This document shows positions 1 through 6,254 of a stretch of 7,166 nt of DNA, piece by piece; the first letter of the stretch is position 1; every line of letters begins with the position of its first letter. This stretch comes from DASYSA01 sp036003885 (GTDB lineage: Bacteria; Acidobacteriota; Blastocatellia; UBA7656), in contig DASYSA010000024.1 in the NCBI GenBank assembly GCA_036003885.1, forward strand, positions 1 to 7,166, in the 5' to 3' direction. A program made the translations under genes and the position numbers. The notes below the pieces were generated by a model. That model was not told where the DNA came from. It saw only the letters and a program-made list of their open reading frames with translations, and made no database searches.

Positions 1-2
1 CC

Positions 3-2198
3 CTAGAAATTGACCACCAGGGTGGCCCGATAGGTTCTGCCCGGGCTATCGAAGAATCCCCTGAGCACCGGGCTCTTCTCCGTCTCGTCCTCGGTCACAT
101 CGACTCCACGCGGATTGAAGTGATTTGTGAGATTGAATATCCGTACTCCCAATCTGACCTTGCCATTGCGGCCCAACTCGCTCAAGTCGAAATCACGATG
201 CAGCCCAAAATCCAGCGATGCCGACCGAGGGTAGCGACCGAAGTCGGCCTCAGGTGCGACGTGGTTGCTCGCGTCGGTAAACGAAAACGGAAAGCCGCTG
301 TGTATGTCGAGGCCGGGCGACAGCATCAACCTCCAGGGCCCTTGCACCTCGCCCCATGCAAGAAATCGGTTGGGTGTGTCGGACCGCGAGCGCGCATGCC
401 TGTTTGTTCCGATGAATGACTTCTCGAAGGTTCCGAGGACTGTCGAGAACGCGTTCTGGTCGCCATCCGACGTGGAGCGGATGTACGAGAAGTTCACAGT
501 CGATGAACGACCGAGTCGGTAGGTCGCGGTCGTTTCAAGTTCGCGATATCGCGACTTTCCGTCGTCCGCGAGCAATATCGCAGTCGTCCGAGGCGCAGTC
601 AGATTGGGGCGAATCACCAGGACGTTCCTGGCGCTCCGCTCTTCCACCTTCGCCCGCAGGAAAAGGCCGCCCGATACCTCCCGGTCGATCTCGAAGTTCC
701 AACCCAGCACGCTGGATGTCTTCAGGTGCTCGCGACTGGTGACGTTGCTCAGAGTTCGAGGCTCATCTGTCGGAACGCCTTCCGTGAAAAACTGAACCAC
801 ACGCTGCCGTCCGCTCGTAAATGTGCCCGCGGTCAGCGGCATTATGTCGTAGAAGACTCCGACTCCGCCCCTGACCACAGTGTTCTTGAGCGGCAGCAAC
901 ACGAATCCTAAACGTGGGGACCACTCGTTTGAGCGAGACAAGGTAGTCCAATCATGCCTCAGACCGAGTGTGAACGAGGCTCGCGATGACGGCGCCCACT
1001 TGTCTTCGGCCCACAGCGTGGTCTCGTTGACTGCCAGCGACTCGAATGGCGAGCCCGCGAAATTGGTTATCGACGTAAGCTCGTCGTCGTCCTCGCCCCT
1101 CAGAATTATCGTGCGGCTGAAGTGCGACGAGTTGAATGACGACCGCGCAAACGCCGCACCGAAGGTGAACTGATGGCGGCCCAGCTCATTCAGTTCAGGC
1201 AGCCTGACCGCCTCTCGCCAGTCCCCGCGGCTGCTCGAGCGATGCAGCGTATCGAAATAGTTTCCCCGCAACTCGCCCTGCTCGATGAATTCCATCGGCT
1301 TGTCACCCTGGGGCAGTACATGCAGGCGGAGCTTCCTGACGCTTAGCGAGCTCGATACAATTGCGCCGCCTGTCGACGTGTAGACATCGGAGAAGAACAG
1401 CTGGCCCCCGCCCATCAGGTAGTTCGGCGTGGCCTCAACTGTAATCAAGCCGCCCAGGCCCGCGAAATCCAGTTCTTGCGAGAATAGCGCCAACCGGGTT
1501 GAAAGGCTGTGACGGCGCGAAGCCTTTATTTCGAAATGAGTATTCCAGTCGTAGCTTTGGTATCTGGTATCCTGCCGCTCGTCGAATAGATTGTGGACCG
1601 AGGTCTTCGACAGCCTGTACTCGAATCCCTGAAACAACAGGAGCTTGCTGCCGGCCAGCGGACCGGTTGCTGAAACGCCGGGGGTTGCTGAACGAAACCC
1701 TCTCATTCCATCTGGCCCATGCCTGAGTGACAGCTCGGGACTGCCGGCCTTGAAGTGCCAGTCGCCGGTGCTTATCGAATCAAGCACAGGGATCGTTGCG
1801 TAGAACTTGGGGAGTGCCACTGTGAACTGATTGGCAGGCACTTGAACCGGCTCGGCGGCCTCGACGGGCAAGCCTCCCGCGAGGGGAAATGCATCGATGG
1901 CCGGATCCTTCACATTTGCGCTCGTGACTAACTGGTTTTGCGTCGCGCGCTGGCCCTCCGTATTGAGCAGGTAATCGCTGCCTCGAATGAGAGCGGGCAG
2001 CGTTGGAATTGCGCGGCGGATGCGAGCGGCAGACTCTTCGGCCTTGTTGCCGTCTTTGTTTCCTTCAGTCTGTGGCTGGGCCTTTCCTGAAGTGCTCTGA
2101 TCGGTAGCTCTCTGCGAAGTTGACTGGGCAAAAGCGTAGAGCTGAAATGCGCATATCGACGCAGCTATGACAACACTGAGGATTCTCGTTGTGGGCAT
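3..2198 (-). CDS. TonB-dependent receptor-like outer-membrane beta-barrel protein (731 aa)
   Basis: Seen: a complete ORF with a Sec signal peptide (basic start, hydrophobic core about residues 6-21, likely cleavage after AFA at 24). A polar, low-complexity linker (about 26-58) follows. Next comes a short plug-like region (about 60-190) with 'GQRATQNQL', 'LPVEAAEPVQV' and 'GVSATGPLAG'. The rest is a long run of alternating aromatic/polar strands. The C-terminus has 'FNLTNHFNPR' (688-697) and ends in Phe (VVNF), the usual BAM-recognised last residue. Family knowledge: this layout matches receptor-like barrels of Acidobacteriota that usually import or bind polymers or chelates; the substrate cannot be told. 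The ATG at 2198 has GGAG ten bases upstream. Odd: there is no N-terminal carboxypeptidase-regulatory-like (beta-sandwich) domain and no obvious TonB box, so TonB dependence is uncertain. It is transcribed divergently from the acyl-CoA synthetase operon, sharing a 217-bp control region. An outer-membrane barrel is near certain; transport role is inferred. Confidence 0.82.
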   Translation of the reverse strand: MPTTRILSVVIAASICAFQLYAFAQSTSQRATDQSTSGKAQPQTEGNKDGNKAEESAARIRRAIPTLPALIRGSDYLLNTEGQRATQNQLVTSANVKDPAIDAFPLAGGLPVEAAEPVQVPANQFTVALPKFYATIPVLDSISTGDWHFKAGSPELSLRHGPDGMRGFRSATPGVSATGPLAGSKLLLFQGFEYRLSKTSVHNLFDERQDTRYQSYDWNTHFEIKASRRHSLSTRLALFSQELDFAGLGGLITVEATPNYLMGGGQLFFSDVYTSTGGAIVSSSLSVRKLRLHVLPQGDKPMEFIEQGELRGNYFDTLHRSSSRGDWREAVRLPELNELGRHQFTFGAAFARSSFNSSHFSRTIILRGEDDDELTSITNFAGSPFESLAVNETTLWAEDKWAPSSRASFTLGLRHDWTTLSRSNEWSPRLGFVLLPLKNTVVRGGVGVFYDIMPLTAGTFTSGRQRVVQFFTEGVPTDEPRTLSNVTSREHLKTSSVLGWNFEIDREVSGGLFLRAKVEERSARNVLVIRPNLTAPRTTAILLADDGKSRYRELETTATYRLGRSSTVNFSYIRSTSDGDQNAFSTVLGTFEKSFIGTNRHARSRSDTPNRFLAWGEVQGPWRLMLSPGLDIHSGFPFSFTDASNHVAPEADFGRYPRSASLDFGLHRDFDLSELGRNGKVRLGVRIFNLTNHFNPRGVDVTEDETEKSPVLRGFFDSPGRTYRATLVVNF

Positions 2199-2415
2199 TC
2201 GTATTGGTCTCCGGGTTCTCTTTTGTCGGTGTCTGAGGGGCAGGGCGAACGACCCACTTGAATAGGTTAGAAATCTGTGACCAATCTCTCACCCAAGAAC
2301 GGCCGAAGTCTAAGCCAACTCAAAATCTTTGGCAATAGTATTTCTTTACTGACTTTCTTACAAACACAAGTATTTGTTAGATTATTGGATCCACGAAACT
2401 GGATCAGGCATTGAA
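2199..2415. promoter_or_regulatory. Divergent intergenic control region
   Basis: These 217 bp separate the starts of the outer-membrane receptor (minus) and the acyl-CoA synthetase (plus), so they should hold both promoters. The half next to the plus-strand gene (about 2320-2395) is clearly AT-richer than its surroundings. A weak sigma70-like pair can be drawn for the plus strand (CTGACT at 2349-2354 and TATTTG at 2371-2376, 16-bp spacer), but both hexamers match poorly. No convincing -35/-10 pair was found for the minus-strand gene. The region also holds the palindrome listed separately. No small ORF or RNA gene is supported here. Confidence 0.6.
2360..2377. promoter_or_regulatory. 18-bp imperfect palindrome, possible operator for the plus-strand operon
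   Basis: ACAAACACAAGTATTTGT reads as an inverted repeat with 14 of 18 positions symmetric (ACAAA.AC..GT.TTTGT). It starts 56 bp upstream of the ATG at 2416 and overlaps the only candidate -10 element. That is where a repressor site for the acyl-CoA synthetase operon would be expected. It does not match the palindrome at 7101-7118, so it would be bound by a different regulator. In AT-rich DNA such symmetry can be chance. Confidence 0.35.
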
Positions 2416-4194
2416 ATGGCAACAAAGGCTGAATCGACTCAAGCGGAATCGCCATACGCCGGGAAGCCCTGGCTGAAGCACTACGACTTTTGGGTGCCGG
2501 CGACTGCTACCTATCCCAGGCAGCCTCTATTCAGAGCGCTGGAGATCGGAGCCGCCAACTATCCCGACCGCGCGGCGACCATATTCTTTGGCGCCGAGAT
2601 CAGTTTTCGCAGCCTCCAGGACCGCGCACTGAGACTTGCAAACGCGCTTGTCGAGTTTGGCATAACCAGGGGAGACCGCGTCGGCATCATGCTTCCGAAT
2701 TGTCCTCAGTTCCCTATTGCCTTCTTTGCAGTGCTGCGAGCCGGGGCGACCGTCGTCAGCATCAATCCAACCTATACTCCGCGCGAGTTTCAGCGACTGG
2801 CGGTAGACTCGGGCATACGCATATTGATTGCGATGGATCAGATGGCAGCCGGTGTCGTCGGCGCACTGGGCGGAACCAACATCGAACACGTGATAATCAC
2901 CGCGCTCGAACACTACATGCCCGAACAGGTGGCGACGCATTACGTCTCCGAGCGCGGCGCCGACTCTCCGAACCTGGCTGCCGTGAAACAGGCAGCCGGA
3001 GCGGGTTCCGTGCTGAACGCTCACGGGACTGGAGCAACTGCTCATCGGCTCTCGTCCTTAATTGAGTCAAGCGCACCCCGGCACTTTAGAGTCGACATCG
3101 ATCCCGAGCGCGACATTGCTGCGCTGCAATATACCGGCGGGACTACCGGAACTCCAAAAGGCGCGATGCTCACGCACTTCAATCTGTTCGCCAACACCAT
3201 TCAAAGCATTCTCTGGCGCAGCTACTTCAGCACCCCCGAAGGGGAACGCCTGTTGATGGTAATTCCCCTGTTTCATGTCTATGGAATGACCGTTGGTATG
3301 GCGGTCGGCGCAATTCAAGGCTCGACGATGATTTTGATCCCAAAGTTCGACGTCAATCTCTTGATCGACGCCATCGAGCGCTACAGGCCGACCTTCTTTC
3401 CGGCAGTGCCCACACTCTACGTCTCAATGCTGAATCACCCGCGAGCGGCGGGGATCGATTTCTCCTCGATCAAGTACTTCAACAGCGGGTCGGCTCCCCT
3501 TCCCCTCGACGTGATAGAGAAGTTCGAGGCCCTTACCGGATGCGTTCTCCGACAGGGTTACGGCCTCAGCGAAACATCTCCGACTACGCACACGACTTCA
3601 CAACTCGGACTGCGCAAGCCGGAAAGCTGTGGCCTCCCATTCCCGGATACCGAGTGCAAAATCGTCGACCTGGAAACGGGCGAGACCGAGATGGCGGCAG
3701 GCAAGAGGGGCGAGTTGTGCATCCGCGGGCCGCAGGTGATGTTGGGCTACTGGAACCAGCCCGAAGAGACTGCCCGCGCCCTGAGACCCGACCCGAATGG
3801 AGGCGGCCCGTGGTTCTACACCGGCGATATTGCGCGCATGGACGAGGACGGCTACTTCTACATCGTCCAGCGCAAGAAAGACATGATCATCGTGTCAGGT
3901 TTCAACGTCTACCCAAGCGAAGTCGAAGAGGTATTGTACTCGCACCCTGCCGTTATGGAAGCAGGAGTGATCGGTATTAATGATGAATATCGCGGCGAGC
4001 GAGTGAAGGCCTTCGTCGCACTGCGGCCAGGGATGGAGGCAAGCGAAGAGGAGTTGGTCGCGCATTGCAGGCTCGGGCTTGCGAAGTTCAAAGTGCCAAG
4101 CGAGATTCGTATCCTGCCGGGGCTTCCAAAAACCGCGGTGGGCAAGATCCTTCATCGCGAGCTGCGCGAGTTGGAAACGCGCCGCGAGAGTTGA
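2416..4194 (+). CDS. Long-chain fatty-acid--CoA ligase, FadD/LcfA type (592 aa)
   Basis: It activates a fatty acid with ATP and CoA through an acyl-adenylate, the entry step for beta-oxidation or lipid building, in the cytoplasm or at the inner membrane. Seen motifs of the ANL superfamily, in order: N-terminal 'KPWLKHY'; P-loop 'YTGGTTGTPKG' (239-249); 'LFHVYG' (285-290); 'YGLSET' (382-387); 'YTGD' with Asp471; hinge 'RKKDMIIVSGFNVYP' (486-500); and the C-terminal catalytic Lys577 in 'PKTAVGKI'. By recollection it resembles Bacillus LcfA along its whole length, hence a long-chain substrate, though chain length is not proven. The start is set at ATG 2416, giving 'MATKAES', with a weak AGG seven bases upstream. 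A TTG at 2374 would add 14 residues but overlaps the AT-rich promoter-like DNA. The region between residues 167 and 238 is more hydrophilic than in LcfA. It is the first gene of a four-gene set; the next starts 21 bp after its stop. Confidence 0.93.
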   Translation: MATKAESTQAESPYAGKPWLKHYDFWVPATATYPRQPLFRALEIGAANYPDRAATIFFGAEISFRSLQDRALRLANALVEFGITRGDRVGIMLPNCPQFPIAFFAVLRAGATVVSINPTYTPREFQRLAVDSGIRILIAMDQMAAGVVGALGGTNIEHVIITALEHYMPEQVATHYVSERGADSPNLAAVKQAAGAGSVLNAHGTGATAHRLSSLIESSAPRHFRVDIDPERDIAALQYTGGTTGTPKGAMLTHFNLFANTIQSILWRSYFSTPEGERLLMVIPLFHVYGMTVGMAVGAIQGSTMILIPKFDVNLLIDAIERYRPTFFPAVPTLYVSMLNHPRAAGIDFSSIKYFNSGSAPLPLDVIEKFEALTGCVLRQGYGLSETSPTTHTTSQLGLRKPESCGLPFPDTECKIVDLETGETEMAAGKRGELCIRGPQVMLGYWNQPEETARALRPDPNGGGPWFYTGDIARMDEDGYFYIVQRKKDMIIVSGFNVYPSEVEEVLYSHPAVMEAGVIGINDEYRGERVKAFVALRPGMEASEEELVAHCRLGLAKFKVPSEIRILPGLPKTAVGKILHRELRELETRRES

Positions 4195-4205
4195 TGCAGT
4201 CGAAA

Positions 4206-4212
4206 AGGAGGA
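4206..4212 (+). promoter_or_regulatory. Ribosome-binding site of the amidase gene
   Basis: AGGAGGA, a near-perfect Shine-Dalgarno sequence, lies just before the ATG at 4216. It decides the start: the in-frame GTG at 4213 would leave no usable spacing. Its place between the fadD-like stop (4194) and the next ATG supports co-transcription of the two genes. Confidence 0.8.
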
Positions 4213-4215
4213 GTG

Positions 4216-5280
4216 ATGAGCATTCAAGTCAGACCCAAAGCGCTCGGCACGCGCCTCGTTCGTCCGGCCCTTGCCGCTATTGGGATCATTGCATTAACTC
4301 TCAGCGCGTTGGCTCAACAGCGTGAGGGCGTGACCCATAAGCTCAAGTCCACACCGAAGACCGTGGCGTGGGGCTACTACGACGCGAGTGCTCCTCCGGT
4401 ACTTCGCATCAAGTCGGGCGACACGGTAGAGGTGGAGACGCTCATCACGTCGAGTCCGACGCGGCTCGAAGGCGCCGGCGTGCCACCCGAGAAAGTCGAG
4501 CAGGCGCTTCGCGACATCTACAAGGAAGTTACCAACAAGGGACCGGGCGGGCACATACTCGCCGGCCCGGTCTACATCGAGGGCGCCGAGCCGGGAGATG
4601 TGCTCGAAGTGCGGATCAAGTCCGTCAAGCTTGCCATACCATATGCCTATAACGGCTTTCGCCCGGGCTCGGGATTTCTGCCTGATGACTTTCCTTATTC
4701 TCGGATGAAGATAATTCCGCTCGATCAAAAGAAGATGATCGGGAGATTCTCGGAGGGCATCGAGATCCCACTCCGTCCCTTCTTCGGCAGCATGGGAGTG
4801 GCGCCTCCGGAAGCTTCGGGCCGCATATCGAGCGGTCCGCCATGGATGCATGCCGGCAACCTGGACAATAAAGAGCTGGTGGAGGGCACGACTCTATTCA
4901 TCCCTGTTCACGTGCGGGGCGCGCTGTTTGAAGTTGGGGACGGGCACGCGGCACAGGGCGACGGAGAGGTCGACATAACGGCGCTCGAGACTTCGCTTTC
5001 CGGCACGCTCCAGTTTGTCGTTCGAAAGGACATGCGGCTGAAGTGGCCGAGGGCAGAGACGCCGACGCACTTCATCACGATGGGAATTCACGAGGACCTG
5101 AGCGAGGCGACCCGCATGGCTATTCGAGAGACGATCGATTTCCTGGTATCTGAGAAGCATCTCAGTCGCGATGACGCATATATGCTTACCAGTGCAGCTG
5201 TCGATCTGCGGATAACCGAACTTGTGGACGGGAACAAGGGCGTTCATGCGATGATTCCGAAAGCGATCTTCAAGAAATAG
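4216..5280 (+). CDS. Exported acetamidase/formamidase family protein (354 aa)
   Basis: Family members (FmdA_AmdA, Pfam PF03069) hydrolyse short amides such as formamide or acetamide to ammonia and the acid. Seen: 'GPVYIEGAEPGDVLEV' (117-132), 'GVAPPEASG' before 'HAGNLDNKEL' (212-221), and the signature 'GDGHAAQGDGE' (241-251) with His244, Gln247, Asp249 and Glu251. These are all hallmarks of the family. The length is normal. The N-terminus is a clear Sec signal peptide: Arg/Lys-rich to residue 16, hydrophobic core 18-32, cleavage after SALA at 33. The mature enzyme should therefore be periplasmic or secreted, whereas the studied formamidases are cytoplasmic. Start ATG 4216 is fixed by the AGGAGGA before it. 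It is the second gene of the set, after the acyl-CoA synthetase. The true substrate is unknown; many relatives carry this name without biochemistry. It could release ammonia or an acid from an extracellular amide (inference). Confidence 0.9.
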   Translation: MSIQVRPKALGTRLVRPALAAIGIIALTLSALAQQREGVTHKLKSTPKTVAWGYYDASAPPVLRIKSGDTVEVETLITSSPTRLEGAGVPPEKVEQALRDIYKEVTNKGPGGHILAGPVYIEGAEPGDVLEVRIKSVKLAIPYAYNGFRPGSGFLPDDFPYSRMKIIPLDQKKMIGRFSEGIEIPLRPFFGSMGVAPPEASGRISSGPPWMHAGNLDNKELVEGTTLFIPVHVRGALFEVGDGHAAQGDGEVDITALETSLSGTLQFVVRKDMRLKWPRAETPTHFITMGIHEDLSEATRMAIRETIDFLVSEKHLSRDDAYMLTSAAVDLRITELVDGNKGVHAMIPKAIFKK

Positions 5281-5341
5281 CAGAGGTCAGAAGTCAGAAG
5301 TCAGAAGTCAGAAGTCAGAAGTCAGAAGTCAGAGGTCAGAT
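5281..5341 (+). repeat. Heptanucleotide tandem repeat, unit GTCAGAA, about 8.7 copies
   Basis: A partial unit (CAGAG) directly after the amidase stop is followed by eight units: six exact GTCAGAA (from 5286, one every 7 bp), then GTCAGAG and GTCAGAT. It fills most of the 82-bp gap before the SDR gene and ends 10 bp before that gene's Shine-Dalgarno. The period is exactly 7 with no interruptions, and substitutions occur only in the first and the last two units. Short 7-bp intergenic tandem repeats are known in other phyla, notably cyanobacteria; function is unknown. Confidence 0.97.
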
Positions 5342-5348
5342 CTCTGGC
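5328..5348 (+). other. Possible RNA hairpin formed by the last repeat units, just before the SDR ribosome-binding site
   Basis: Unit GTCAGAG (5328-5334) can pair with CTCTGGC (5342-5348): seven pairs including one G-U, with the last repeat unit GTCAGAT as a 7-nt loop. It ends three bases before AGGAGG. The partial unit CAGAG at 5281-5285 could compete for the same 3' arm. No U-tract follows, so it does not look like a terminator. Confidence 0.35.
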
Positions 5349-5351
5349 AGC

Positions 5352-5357
5352 AGGAGG
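5352..5357 (+). promoter_or_regulatory. Ribosome-binding site of the SDR gene
   Basis: AGGAGG five bases before ATG 5363 fixes the start of the SDR. It lies immediately downstream of the repeat-derived hairpin, so folding there could affect access to it. Confidence 0.8.
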
Positions 5358-5362
5358 CAAGC

Positions 5363-6187
5363 ATGGACAGACTGCTTGAAGGAAAGACAGCGATCATCAC
5401 CGGCTCCGGCCGGGGCATCGGAAGGGCGGCGGCCGAGCTGTTTGCCGGTCACGGAGCGCGGGTCGTTGTTTCCGACATCGATCCGCAACCCGCGGAAGAG
5501 GCTGTGGCAGCCATTCGTGAGGCAGGCGGTTCCGCGATCAGCGTGCCCGGCGACGTAACATACAAATCTTTCCCGGAGGAGATCGTCGGCGCCGCGATCA
5601 AAGAGTTCGGCGGCCTCGACATCATCGTCAACAACGCCGGCTACACCTGGGACGCGGTCATTCACAAGATGACCGACGAACAGTGGGAAGCGATCCTCGC
5701 CGTACACCTGACTGCGCCATTTCGCATCATCCGCGCGGCGTCGACATACTTGCGCGAAACGGCGAAACAAGAGAAAGCTGCGGAGGGACAGGCTCACGCT
5801 AGAAAGATAGTGAACATAAGCTCGACCTCCGGCACGCGCGGAAACGCGGGTCAGGCGAACTACTCCTCCGGTAAAGCGGGGGTGATCGGGCTGACCAGGA
5901 CGCTGGCAAAAGAATGGGGTCAGTTCAACATTCAAGTCAATGCCGTGGCCTTCGGGCGCATCGATACGCGTCTGACTCAAGCCAAAGAGAAAGGCGAGAC
6001 GATTGTTCGAGGCGAAGAAGAGATTGCGATAGGCATCCCAAGCGAACGGTTGGATCGTACGACGACTCTGATCCCTATGGGGCGACCGGGTACGGCGTTG
6101 GAAGCTGCCGGAGCAGTCTTCTTTTTTGCATCACCGTTGTCGGATTATGTTTCGGGGCAAGTGCTTGAGGTAGCGGGAGGGCTATAG
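5363..6187 (+). CDS. SDR-family oxidoreductase, FabG-like / 3-hydroxyacyl thioester dehydrogenase (274 aa)
   Basis: It is a classical short-chain dehydrogenase/reductase with a Rossmann fold, expected in the cytoplasm. Seen: cofactor motif 'TGSGRGIG' (13-20); Asp38 at the end of the second strand ('VVVSDID'), which by the family rule favours NAD(H) over NADP(H); Asp64 in 'GDV'; 'NNAG' (90-93); and the catalytic Ser154, Tyr167 and Lys171 in 'YSSGK'. The C-terminus 'SGQVLEVAGGL' is typical of FabG-like enzymes. The fourth catalytic position, usually Asn, is His115 ('AVHLTAPF'), as in MFE-2-type peroxisomal 3-hydroxyacyl-CoA dehydrogenases. It is longer than FabG (about 245 aa), with extra residues at about 131-147 and a longer substrate loop after 'FGRIDTRLT' (about 205-230). 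The likely reaction is 3-hydroxyacyl/3-oxoacyl thioester interconversion, fitting the upstream acyl-CoA synthetase. The exact substrate and direction are inferred. Confidence 0.9.
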   Translation: MDRLLEGKTAIITGSGRGIGRAAAELFAGHGARVVVSDIDPQPAEEAVAAIREAGGSAISVPGDVTYKSFPEEIVGAAIKEFGGLDIIVNNAGYTWDAVIHKMTDEQWEAILAVHLTAPFRIIRAASTYLRETAKQEKAAEGQAHARKIVNISSTSGTRGNAGQANYSSGKAGVIGLTRTLAKEWGQFNIQVNAVAFGRIDTRLTQAKEKGETIVRGEEEIAIGIPSERLDRTTTLIPMGRPGTALEAAGAVFFFASPLSDYVSGQVLEVAGGL

Positions 6188-6193
6188 ATACAC

Positions 6194-6220
6194 GTTTCGC
6201 GTTTCGCGTTTCGCGTTCGC
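6194..6220 (+). repeat. Second heptanucleotide tandem repeat, unit GTTTCGC
   Basis: Three exact GTTTCGC units (6194-6200, 6201-6207, 6208-6214) are followed by a 6-bp copy lacking one T (GTTCGC, 6215-6220). It begins six bases after the SDR stop and lies in the 67-bp gap before the methyltransferase gene. The unit is unrelated in sequence to the GTCAGAA array but has the same 7-bp period and the same kind of position between genes. Confidence 0.9.
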
Positions 6221-6225
6221 GAGAC
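6208..6225 (+). other. Possible RNA hairpin at the end of the second repeat array
   Basis: GTTTCGC (6208-6214) pairs with GCGAGAC (6219-6225): seven pairs including one G-U, around a GTTC loop. It is GC-rich at the loop end, so it should be fairly stable. No U-run follows, and the next gene is co-directional 29 bp on. A processing or attenuation role is possible; an intrinsic terminator is not supported. Confidence 0.4.
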
Positions 6226-6254
6226 TAACTTCGAAAGTGGAGTGAGTCCCTTAA

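Noticed and set aside
2199..2300. Sigma70 promoter for the minus-strand receptor gene
   Set aside because: Several TTGG-like and TA-rich hexamers exist, but none pair at a sensible spacing with good matches.
2374..2415. Upstream TTG start extending the acyl-CoA synthetase by 14 residues
   Set aside because: There is no ribosome-binding site before it, it overlaps the AT-rich promoter-like DNA, and the extension does not look like the family's N-terminus. ATG 2416 is preferred.
2490..3065. 191-aa plus-strand and overlapping 172-aa minus-strand ORFs within the acyl-CoA synthetase gene
   Set aside because: They are alternative frames of a gene with all ANL motifs in order, and no domain is recognisable in either.
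4294..4851. 185-aa minus-strand ORF opposite the amidase gene
   Set aside because: It lies wholly antisense to a well-supported gene, and its Arg/His-rich composition is typical of a shadow frame.
5281..5341. CRISPR array
   Set aside because: The unit is only 7 bp, is directly tandem with no spacers, and no cas gene is present.
5336..5980. 214-aa minus-strand ORF opposite the SDR
   Set aside because: It is antisense to a gene with intact SDR motifs, its product is Arg-rich and resembles no known family, and it begins inside the tandem repeat. It is a mirror of GC-rich coding DNA.
6208..6230. Intrinsic terminator after the SDR gene
   Set aside because: The hairpin is real on paper, but no T-run follows and a co-directional gene starts shortly after.
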